This document shows, piece by piece, positions 1 to 5,584 of a stretch of 5,601 nt of DNA. This DNA comes from Bacteriovoracaceae bacterium (lineage in GTDB: Bacteria; Bdellovibrionota; Bacteriovoracia; Bacteriovoracales; Bacteriovoracaceae): positions 1 through 5,601 of the forward strand of contig JAGSHJ010000208.1 of the NCBI GenBank assembly GCA_023954595.1. Reading direction: 5' to 3'. Numbering within the stretch: position 1 is the first letter of the stretch; each line of letters starts with the position of its first letter. Position numbers and translations under genes: made by a program. The notes beneath the pieces are model-generated. The model was given only the letters and a program-made list of their open reading frames with translations. It searched no databases and was not told the DNA's origin.

Positions 1-1121
1 ACAAATCCAATTACTCCACAGGCCATATTCATTTTTTGACTACAGGTTGCACAGTCCCAACTAATGACAGGGTCTTCACAATAGGCTTCTTCTCCATCGA
101 GGGGGTTAAACCTTGAACTAGACCACTTGGCACAACCAAAGTTGTTTCCAATGGCCTCTCCAATATATTGTTTGAATGAACCAAATAATTTTCCAAGTAA
201 TTCTTTTGTCGTTTTACCTGGGGCCTTTACAAATTTAGTGAAGAAGCCATCTTCCTGTTGAGCAATAACATGTTGAGAAAGTTCAGTTTGATCTTCTACT
301 TCTGTTGTTTCACACCAAAAGCAAAGTTTATTTCCAACCCATTTTGCTCCATCAACGACTTTTCCTCCAACCCATTTAACACCTTTCCAGCCTAGCTTTA
401 GGAGATCCCAAGCAGCTTCGACATTTGTAACAAGATTTTTCCAAATCCCCCAAAAGGCCTCTGTTAGGCAATCACTGTCCGTTGAAGTCTGACACTTCAT
501 TGGTTTAACACCTGCATAGGTGAGAGCTTTCCTGGCAAGTCCATAAGGTGAAGCTTTTAATGTATTACAAATGAGGTCATCAACGCATTCACCCCAACTT
601 TCTGTCTTTCCTGGGCAGTTAAAGTGTTTCTCTAATGGGATGCCGAGGTTTTTAAGGAGTGATATCGACTCAACTGGCTTACGACCCTTAGAAATACAAC
701 GGAATGCTAAGTCAGCAGAATGCTCTTCTTCAAGAAGTTGATATTGAAGCATTGTAAAAGCACTACAATCAATTGGTTCATTTCCAAGAGGATTTTCAAT
801 CGTTCCAAGTTTATAACGTCCATTCGGTTCACGACATAAGCTCGATTGCATTTCCATCATTTCAAGCATGTATTGCTCGGCTAGTCCTTGCTCGTCTTGC
901 TGATCTTCTGGAGTCGTGTCAAAAATGGTATCGTCGTCGGATCCGAGCAAGCTTGGGTCTTCAAAAAAACCACCAAACTCATCTTCGCCTTCTTCTGCAT
1001 TTAAATACTCTTCATATAAGGCAGCATCATTTTCTTGAGCGAGTAGCGAGCGATTTCCTGGCAAAAAAAGTCCATTAAAAAGCACGCTAAGAGCAATAAT
1101 AAGAAATTTAAATTGTTTCAT
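1..1121 (-). CDS. Cysteine-rich exported protein of unknown function (3' end outside the window)
   Basis: I do not recognise this protein. It is read from an ATG at 1121-1119 and stays open to base 1, giving 373 complete codons without a stop, so the C-terminus is missing. Residues 1-28 look like a Sec signal peptide (K2/K5, then a hydrophobic core around 7-20, possible cleavage after Ala28). Residues 30-80 are strongly acidic. The rest contains 15 cysteines, including CFWC at 267-270 and CATC at 357-360, consistent with a disulfide-bonded periplasmic or surface protein. Residues 224-270 form a Trp- and Lys-rich stretch with two KWVG motifs (249-252 and 260-263). The sequence turns hydrophobic again at the window edge, so a membrane segment may follow. 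The ribosome binding site is poor: GGAA lies only 3 bases before ATG and GAG lies 10 bases before it. The signal peptide is the main support for this start. The gene is 90 bases downstream of the Nudix gene and may have its own promoter. The coding call is firm; the function is unknown. Confidence 0.9.
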   Translation of the reverse strand, partial: MKQFKFLIIALSVLFNGLFLPGNRSLLAQENDAALYEEYLNAEEGEDEFGGFFEDPSLLGSDDDTIFDTTPEDQQDEQGLAEQYMLEMMEMQSSLCREPNGRYKLGTIENPLGNEPIDCSAFTMLQYQLLEEEHSADLAFRCISKGRKPVESISLLKNLGIPLEKHFNCPGKTESWGECVDDLICNTLKASPYGLARKALTYAGVKPMKCQTSTDSDCLTEAFWGIWKNLVTNVEAAWDLLKLGWKGVKWVGGKVVDGAKWVGNKLCFWCETTEVEDQTELSQHVIAQQEDGFFTKFVKAPGKTTKELLGKLFGSFKQYIGEAIGNNFGCAKWSSSRFNPLDGEEAYCEDPVISWDCATCSQKMNMACGVIGF

Positions 1122-1211
1122 TGATTCCAATCTCGGGTTCAGTAGCGTATCGGAATTTGGGGGTGTGATCTTTAAAAAAGAAGTGAATTAAAATCTTTTG
1201 ATTTCAGGAAG
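1122..1211. other. Intergenic gap between the Nudix gene and the cysteine-rich protein gene
   Basis: This 90-base gap separates two genes on the same strand. Besides the FliA-like motif it holds only a weak AT-rich hairpin on the minus strand (1206-1189, about 7 base pairs with one G-U pair, loop AAAA), with a run of six T at 1179-1174 that begins nine bases after the stem. That is too weak and too distant to call a terminator with confidence, so read-through from the Nudix operon cannot be excluded. Confidence 0.6.
1147..1174 (-). promoter_or_regulatory. Possible FliA (sigma-28)-like promoter of the cysteine-rich exported protein gene
   Basis: On the minus strand TAAAGATC (1174-1167) is followed after 12 bases by TCCGATAC (1154-1147). 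The known sigma-28 pattern is TAAAGTTT, 11 bases, GCCGATAA, so both core elements (TAAAG and CCGATA) are present but the spacer is one base longer than optimal. Transcription would start near 1140, giving a leader of about 20 bases before the ATG at 1121. Position relative to the gene is right; chance occurrence in an AT-rich gap remains possible. Confidence 0.35.
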
Positions 1212-1703
1212 TTAAGTGTTTAAAAGGTCTAGTTGATATCTATCAAGTTTTCCATCTTGGTAATGGAATACTCCATCAAATACGTCAGAATTAAACATGT
1301 GTTTTAAGAAAATCTTATCTCCTTCCCAAAGAGGAAGGTCAGTGAGTTTTTCATTTTCAATCCAAATAAGATTTCCTTCATCGCAATTAGAAATGATTTC
1401 ACCTTCAAACTCATCAACACGATAAACAAAAGTCATCCAGTCATTTTGACCATCGAATTTTGGAAAAAGTAAATGTCCTTTTAGGAAAGCTTTTTTAACA
1501 ATAAGTCCAGACTCTTCTAGGACTTCTCTTTTGCTACATTCTAATGGAGATTCTCCACTTTCGAGTTTCCCTCCAAGACCATTGTATTTGTCTTGGTGAA
1601 TATCATTTTTCTTTTTTACTCTATGAAGCATTAAAGTCTTTCCGTCTTTAACGATATAAACAAGAGTAAAGAGAACTTTTCCATCAGGTGTCAAACTTGG
1701 CAT
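1212..1703 (-). CDS. Nudix hydrolase, MutT/MTH1-like (probable nucleotide diphosphatase)
   Basis: This 163-residue cytoplasmic protein has a perfect Nudix box (GX5EX7REUXEEXGU): G45, E51, R59-E60, E63-E64, G66 and L67. The glutamates of this loop-helix-loop bind Mg2+ and drive hydrolysis of a nucleoside diphosphate linked to another group. The context YNGLGGKLESGES (40-52), the length and the downstream WMTFVYRVDEFEGE (88-101) and LPLWEGDK (123-130) stretches resemble the 8-oxo-dGTP diphosphatase/MTH1 group, so cleaning of oxidised dNTPs is the best guess, but Nudix substrates cannot be read reliably from sequence. There is no signal peptide. The ATG at 1703 follows the lipoprotein stop by 3 bases; GGAAA inside the end of that gene (1714-1710) sits 6 bases before it and is a reasonable ribosome binding site, so the two are probably translationally coupled. 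It is the last gene of the apparent three-gene operon. Family assignment is firm, substrate is not. Confidence 0.96.
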   Translation of the reverse strand: MPSLTPDGKVLFTLVYIVKDGKTLMLHRVKKKNDIHQDKYNGLGGKLESGESPLECSKREVLEESGLIVKKAFLKGHLLFPKFDGQNDWMTFVYRVDEFEGEIISNCDEGNLIWIENEKLTDLPLWEGDKIFLKHMFNSDVFDGVFHYQDGKLDRYQLDLLNT

Positions 1704-1706
1704 AAA

Positions 1707-1949
1707 TTATTTCCAGGCCATACATAGGTTTTTCTTAGCTAGATCTCTAACGATCTCAATAGCATCTTCTTTTATGTACCACTGAGTAGAGATGGCCTCA
1801 CCATTGATTTTCACTTGGTAAATATAATCTTTAAAGTGTCTTTCTACGGTACATACATCTTTAGTCGGTACAATTTTTCCCGAACTGCAAGATACGAGTG
1901 TGATTAAGAAAACTAAAATTACTGATTTATAAATCGTTGTCATATTCAT
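1707..1949 (-). CDS. Small lipoprotein of unknown function
   Basis: I start this 80-residue protein at the ATG at 1949. The frame is open further upstream to an ATG at 2027, but that would add 26 charged residues ahead of the signal peptide and overlap the fecR-like gene by 101 bases. The chosen start has a purine-rich AGAGAGAG ribosome binding site about 6 bases upstream; a second ATG at 1943 is possible. Residues 1-20 form a lipoprotein signal peptide with lipobox LVSC, so Cys21 would be lipidated. The next residue is Ser, not Asp, which in enterobacterial rules favours outer-membrane sorting. The mature 60 residues have two more cysteines (C33 and C76, a possible disulfide), a predicted strand region (about 35-60) and a short helix (61-73). 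No family is recognised. It overlaps the fecR-like gene by 23 bases and is followed 3 bases later by the Nudix gene, so co-translation is likely. Confidence 0.85.
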   Translation of the reverse strand: MNMTTIYKSVILVFLITLVSCSSGKIVPTKDVCTVERHFKDYIYQVKINGEAISTQWYIKEDAIEIVRDLAKKNLCMAWK

Positions 1950-3012
1950 CACAATCTCTCTCTCTTCTGAATCTTTCGGTGTTTCCATATCCAGGAATTT
2001 TTTTGTAAAACCAATAATAACATTCATTCTCTTTCTTCATGTGTTTTCTCTTAAGATAAGCATCTCTTATATCTTCAGGGAGTTTGGCGAGATCAATAGG
2101 GCTCGCTTGCTCTATGATATTTGAGTGCTTAAGCATATCAACTTTCTTTTTAGGCTTTTTTACTGGTTTTACAGCAACCTCTTTCATTTTCTCTTCTTTG
2201 TCTGAACCACCTGCTAACATGCCTGCGGCAGCTCCTGTTAGTGCTCCAGCAACGGCGCCAACTCCAGCTCCAATTCCTGCTACGGGAAGAGAGGGGAGTC
2301 CTAGACCACTTCGAAGTAGACTTTCGAATTTTACAAACTCACCACTTGGAAGTTGTAGCTTTGGAAGAAACTTATTGGGGTCATTTTTTAAGGCCTCTAA
2401 AGTGTCTGGAGATACTTTTTCAAGGGCCTTCAATCCTTCTGTATTGGCAAATTTATTTGAATTAAAGACTTGTCCGGCCTTAACGTCAAAAGACTTAATG
2501 GCCTTTGAAGAACCATTAACTGTTGCATTTGCTTTTCCTGACAATAACATTGTATCTGTGGTTGCCTTTTTTTGTACTAAGTATGAATTGGAAAGTATCT
2601 CCGTCCCTCTAATGGCGAGTGAGACAACTTTTGAATTGATTTTGATTTGATCTTCGGGGTTTGCTTTTTTATTGATAAGACTTCGAAGTTTTCCATATTG
2701 AAGGTTATAAATAGTTTTTCTAATAACGTTGGACTTGTATTCGTAGTGTTTAATTACGAGCTTTGATTTTGGTCCGAGACTTAGAGTTGTTTTGTCGCTC
2801 ATCTGGATTCGTACAAAACTTTTCTTTCCCGTCTTTATAATATCTCCACTTTTAACTGAAGCACCTTTCTTTAAAGTTGTTGGCTTCTTTTCGCCTTTAG
2901 AAAGAACTAAGGCCTTTCCCACTAATTTAATAACACTTCCTGAAGGATTATTTTTAGCCTGAGCTGTTGAGATCGAAAAAATGATAAAAACAGAAACTAT
3001 AATTCTGAACAT
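1927..3012 (-). CDS. Exported FecR-domain protein with glycine-zipper segment
   Basis: This 361-residue protein starts with a Sec signal peptide (1-19, AQA before the cut) and then a FecR domain (about 25-165). Typical FecR landmarks are GDIIKTG (56-62), VRIQMSDKTTLSLGPKSKL (67-85), GKLRSLI (107-113) and VVSLAIRGTEIL (129-140). Classical FecR proteins are single-pass inner-membrane regulators paired with a FecI sigma factor; this one is instead exported whole, with no N-terminal cytoplasmic anti-sigma part, like the many stand-alone FecR-domain proteins of the envelope. Residues 246-269 are a Gly/Ala segment with small residues at every fourth position (glycine-zipper-like), able to insert in or pack against a membrane. 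A Lys/Pro tract follows (282-290), then a C-terminal region with C331 and C354. The start is supported by AAGGAAG (3025-3019) 6 bases before ATG. It is the first gene of the apparent operon with the lipoprotein and Nudix gene. The domain call is good; the role, perhaps sensing or scaffolding at the envelope, is inferred. Confidence 0.92.
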   Translation of the reverse strand: MFRIIVSVFIIFSISTAQAKNNPSGSVIKLVGKALVLSKGEKKPTTLKKGASVKSGDIIKTGKKSFVRIQMSDKTTLSLGPKSKLVIKHYEYKSNVIRKTIYNLQYGKLRSLINKKANPEDQIKINSKVVSLAIRGTEILSNSYLVQKKATTDTMLLSGKANATVNGSSKAIKSFDVKAGQVFNSNKFANTEGLKALEKVSPDTLEALKNDPNKFLPKLQLPSGEFVKFESLLRSGLGLPSLPVAGIGAGVGAVAGALTGAAAGMLAGGSDKEEKMKEVAVKPVKKPKKKVDMLKHSNIIEQASPIDLAKLPEDIRDAYLKRKHMKKENECYYWFYKKIPGYGNTERFRRERDCDEYDNDL

Positions 3013-3018
3013 AGAAAT

Positions 3019-3025
3019 CTTCCTT
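3019..3025 (-). promoter_or_regulatory. Strong ribosome binding site of the FecR-domain gene
   Basis: AAGGAAG on the minus strand lies 6 bases before the ATG at 3012. It is the best Shine-Dalgarno match in the window and fixes this start, which also begins exactly at the signal peptide. Confidence 0.8.
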
Positions 3026-3038
3026 GTTAACTATGAAC

Positions 3039-3066
3039 ATTTTATCGATTGAAAGCCAAAAGGGAA
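3039..3066 (-). promoter_or_regulatory. Weak candidate sigma-70-type promoter for the FecR/lipoprotein/Nudix operon
   Basis: TAAAAT (3044-3039) matches the -10 consensus TATAAT at 5 of 6 bases. A poor -35, TTCCCT (3066-3061), sits 16 bases upstream. Transcription would begin near 3032, leaving the ribosome binding site intact, and the site lies just past the terminator of the preceding gene, where a promoter is needed. In such AT-rich DNA a 5-of-6 match is common, so this is tentative. Confidence 0.3.
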
Positions 3067-3071
3067 GGGAT

Positions 3072-3101
3072 AAAAAAAGGGCGGGGTTTGACCCGCCCTT
3101 T
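3072..3101 (-). terminator. Intrinsic terminator of the large membrane-protein gene
   Basis: A perfect 10-base-pair stem pairs 3076-3085 with 3092-3101, including seven G-C pairs, around a 6-base loop (3086-3091). Read on the minus strand it ends in a run of seven T (3078-3072), three of which also pair in the stem. It begins 26 bases after the stop codon at 3127. The plus-strand side lacks a T run, so it serves the minus strand only and separates the large gene from the FecR operon. Confidence 0.93.
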
Positions 3102-3126
3102 CAAGACTTAATTTGTCGTATTTTTA

Positions 3127-5574
3127 TTATTCACTTATTTTTGCAGGAACTGGTTTTTTGTCTTTACCTCTAAGACGATTGTAACCAGACTTTAGGTAAC
3201 GCACTGAGATGATTTGCCAAAGGGAAGCGCCTTCATCTTTTACGATATCATCAAGTACATACTCCTCGTCTTCTCCAATTGCATTTGGATCGTCCATCTC
3301 TGCTGCAGAGTCTGCATTGGCTACACTTGCTTCATCATCACCAAAACCAAAATCAAGCTTAGGTTTCTTTGGTTTTGCTGCTGCTTTGCCTCCTTTTTGT
3401 ACAGGAGCCTGTGGGCCTTTTGCAGTAGTTTTGCTCGCATCTTTAGACTTTTTAGAAGCAGTGGGAATCCCTGCTGAACTTAAAAGCTGTCCAGGGTTTA
3501 ATTTATCATCCTTAATTTTTTGAAGCATTGCTTTTTGCATATCTCCAAACATTTTGTTTCCACTTGCTGTTAAATCGAGTGGACCTTGCTTTGCTCCCTT
3601 TCTACTTTTGTTAAGCATATCTGCAAGCCTTCTATTATTTTTGAAGAGAGACCCTTTTTTATCTATAAGTCCATTAAGCTTTCCAATGGTTCCACTATTT
3701 AGAGTTTTAGTATTACTTAGGTCATCTCCAATTCCAGCAGTGGTTGATGCTGCAGAGGAAAGGTCAGCTCCTAGATTTAAGCCCTCAAGAGCAGAAGCGG
3801 TTTTATACTTGTCTTGAATATTGTTACACCCGTTAGGATTAGACCCACCTAAACAGGGTGTTGGTTTATCATCTTCAAGAGCTAGTTCAATTTGGTCCCC
3901 ATTTGGATCAATTTGTGGACGATCGATTTTTCCTCCACCGCCTCCGCCGCCTTGGTTCTCAACATGTTGGGCCATCGGTCCTGAACTTAAGTCACTTAAG
4001 TTATTTATAATTTCATTTAACTTATCTATATTTGATCGAATGGCAGTCAGATCATCATTTGTTGCTTTAATCCCGAAACCTACTGCAACTATAAAAGCTG
4101 TATAAGTAATTGCTCTTTTAGTCCCTGATCCAAGCATTAAGTCAAAAATAGTATTGTTAATTAATATCAAAGCGAGAAGGGCTCCACCAACTAGAATTAA
4201 CAGATTTCCAAAGTTAGCCTCAGCTTTTGGAAACATAAGATCAATCCCTTTCTCTGCTGCGACTGCGAGAAGATTTTTCATTCCTTTTTGAGAGTCATCA
4301 TCTAGCTCATTGTAACCATATAGTTCACTAAAGTTTTGATACTCATCTAAACTAAGAGATCTAACTTCACCTTTTTTAAACTTATTGTTTTCATAAGTTT
4401 TTAAATAATAATTAAACTCATTATCACTTTCTGGGTTAATGAGAGGTGAAAATGGAATACCTGCTAGAATTGGATGTTCACTATTAAGAGATTTAAATCC
4501 TCTCTCTGTAAGTTCTTCATAAATCATTTCTTTTTCAGCAGCTAATTTATTTTCTCTATCAACTGTTGGATCATCATTAAAATGCTTGTCATTATAATCT
4601 TTAGCAAATACTTGTGCGACTCTATTCAATTCAGGTCTGCTGTTCATTAGCTTTGCATACATTCCTTCAACAAAACCAGGGTTGGTATTGTCGTAAGCAA
4701 AACTTGCACATCCACCAAAGTATTGATTCATCGCAAAGTTTGCGAAAGCGATACAGGCTGGACATGGGTTTGTGCTGGCTGCTTGAGCTTTTTTCTGTGC
4801 ATACTCAGACAACGAATTTTGAGGGACAGCTTCTAGTCCCATAAGTGAGATTGCAATTCCTGAAGTAGCTGTACATTGAAGTTGACAAGTACCTGGGCAA
4901 GTTGCAAGAGCAGCACCTGCAACACAAATTGCACCCATCGCATAAAAAGCAATAATAAATGCAATTGCTACTCCTAGAGCAGCTGCAAAAGCAACTTCAG
5001 CTGCAATTTGTAAGCCTAATTTAAGTTCTAGTGCTTCTTCAATACTTTCATTATTTTCAAGCTCTTTTCTAAAGGCCGCAACTTGGTCGTCGTTATTGAG
5101 CATTTTTCCTTCATGGTCAGCTTGATAGGCCATCTCCATTTCTGCTGCAGTACCCTGATAACTTGCGATTGCTGCAATCTCTCCAATGATAAGAATTCCT
5201 GCACCAACTGCGGCAACGATCATATCTGCAGGAAGAGGTTGTCCACATTTTATGAACCATCCGGCGACAATATAGCCAATTGCTAACATCAAAAGTTGAT
5301 CTAGCCAGCCTCCTCCGCTTTCTTGATCTTGGCCTTCTTGAATATAGGATTGAGTTGTTTGAAAGTTTTGAGAGTTAGTTCCTGTTGTGCCATTCGTTCC
5401 GTTAGAACCATTAGTTCCGTTGGTCGCGTTTGTTCCGTTAGTGCCGTTGGTTCCATCTGTCTGAGCATACGCTACATTCGAGGTAACTTTTAAGCCCTGC
5501 GTTGTCATGACCATTTGGACATTGAGAAGACAGAAACTGATTACTGAAACTAATAAAACTCTTAAGGTTTTCAT
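3127..5574 (-). CDS. Large exported multi-pass membrane protein of unknown function
   Basis: I do not recognise this 815-residue protein. I start it at the ATG at 5574, preceded by GGGGAA (5584-5579); an in-frame GTG at 5586 would add four residues ahead of the signal peptide and is less likely. Residues 1-37 fit a Sec signal peptide ending in VAYA. A Gly-Thr-Asn repeat follows (39-67). Hydrophobic segments lie at about 94-109, 118-139, 188-225 (long enough for two passes), 455-474 and 487-503. Cysteines cluster next to the third: C217, then C226, C230 and C234 in a CX3CX3C pattern, followed by CPAC (271-274) and C289. Residues 290-450 look soluble. After the last membrane segment comes a short heptad coiled coil (509-526), a run of seven Gly (542-548), C574 and C583, and a long flexible tail that is Lys/Pro-rich (703-740) and then acidic (743-780). 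The gene stands alone with its own terminator; its promoter is outside the window. The cysteines suggest an oxidising compartment for the large loop. A structural or secretion role in the envelope is a guess. Confidence 0.93.
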   Translation of the reverse strand: MKTLRVLLVSVISFCLLNVQMVMTTQGLKVTSNVAYAQTDGTNGTNGTNATNGTNGSNGTNGTTGTNSQNFQTTQSYIQEGQDQESGGGWLDQLLMLAIGYIVAGWFIKCGQPLPADMIVAAVGAGILIIGEIAAIASYQGTAAEMEMAYQADHEGKMLNNDDQVAAFRKELENNESIEEALELKLGLQIAAEVAFAAALGVAIAFIIAFYAMGAICVAGAALATCPGTCQLQCTATSGIAISLMGLEAVPQNSLSEYAQKKAQAASTNPCPACIAFANFAMNQYFGGCASFAYDNTNPGFVEGMYAKLMNSRPELNRVAQVFAKDYNDKHFNDDPTVDRENKLAAEKEMIYEELTERGFKSLNSEHPILAGIPFSPLINPESDNEFNYYLKTYENNKFKKGEVRSLSLDEYQNFSELYGYNELDDDSQKGMKNLLAVAAEKGIDLMFPKAEANFGNLLILVGGALLALILINNTIFDLMLGSGTKRAITYTAFIVAVGFGIKATNDDLTAIRSNIDKLNEIINNLSDLSSGPMAQHVENQGGGGGGGKIDRPQIDPNGDQIELALEDDKPTPCLGGSNPNGCNNIQDKYKTASALEGLNLGADLSSAASTTAGIGDDLSNTKTLNSGTIGKLNGLIDKKGSLFKNNRRLADMLNKSRKGAKQGPLDLTASGNKMFGDMQKAMLQKIKDDKLNPGQLLSSAGIPTASKKSKDASKTTAKGPQAPVQKGGKAAAKPKKPKLDFGFGDDEASVANADSAAEMDDPNAIGEDEEYVLDDIVKDEGASLWQIISVRYLKSGYNRLRGKDKKPVPAKISE
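5374..5460 (-). repeat. Tandem 9-base repeat encoding Gly-Thr-Asn triplets
   Basis: About nine imperfect copies of a 9-base unit encode Gly-Thr-Asn, with single changes to Ala, Ser and Thr, at residues 41-67 of the large membrane protein, just after the predicted signal cleavage site. Third codon positions vary between copies while the amino acids hold, which suggests the repeat is kept for its protein sequence and is not a fresh slippage expansion. Each triplet also creates an Asn-X-Ser/Thr pattern. Confidence 0.85.
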
Positions 5575-5578
5575 GACA

Positions 5579-5584
5579 TTCCCC
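5579..5584 (-). promoter_or_regulatory. Ribosome binding site deciding the start of the large membrane-protein gene
   Basis: GGGGAA on the minus strand ends 4 bases before the ATG at 5574. It overlaps the alternative GTG start at 5586, which has no comparable site upstream within the window, so the ATG is preferred. Confidence 0.6.

Noticed and set aside
773..1078. A 101-codon plus-strand frame opposite the cysteine-rich protein gene
   Set aside because: The minus-strand frame is open for 373 codons with a signal peptide and an acidic N-terminus; the plus-strand product has no recognisable feature.
1174..1206. AT-rich hairpin after the Nudix gene as a terminator
   Set aside because: The stem is about 7 mostly A-T pairs and the T run begins nine bases downstream of it, so the geometry of an intrinsic terminator is not met.
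2084..2650. A 188-codon open frame on the plus strand opposite the FecR-domain gene
   Set aside because: It is antisense to a gene with a signal peptide, a recognisable domain and a strong ribosome binding site. Its Pro/Ala/Ser-rich product is what the complement of the Gly/Ala and Lys-rich region gives.
3042..3049. FliA-like -10 (ATCGATAA) upstream of the FecR-domain gene
   Set aside because: There is no TAAA-type -35 element at 15-16 bases upstream, so only half of the promoter pattern is present.
3209..4105. Several plus-strand open frames of 87-104 codons opposite the large membrane-protein gene
   Set aside because: They are antisense shadows: low-complexity Ser/Pro/Phe-rich products, no ribosome binding sites or domains seen, and they overlap one another.
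4748..4763. CPAC in the large protein as evidence for a thioredoxin-like domain
   Set aside because: The flanking residues are Ala/Phe-rich helix next to a membrane segment, with no thioredoxin strands or cis-proline that I can identify; the motif alone is not enough.
5028..5216. A 62-codon minus-strand frame inside the large membrane-protein gene
   Set aside because: It is an out-of-frame shadow of the large gene in a region where that gene has clear membrane segments and continuous coding sense.
5374..5460. The 9-base repeats as a CRISPR or phase-variation tract
   Set aside because: There are no spacers, and units are multiples of three with diverged codons, so slippage would not shift the frame.
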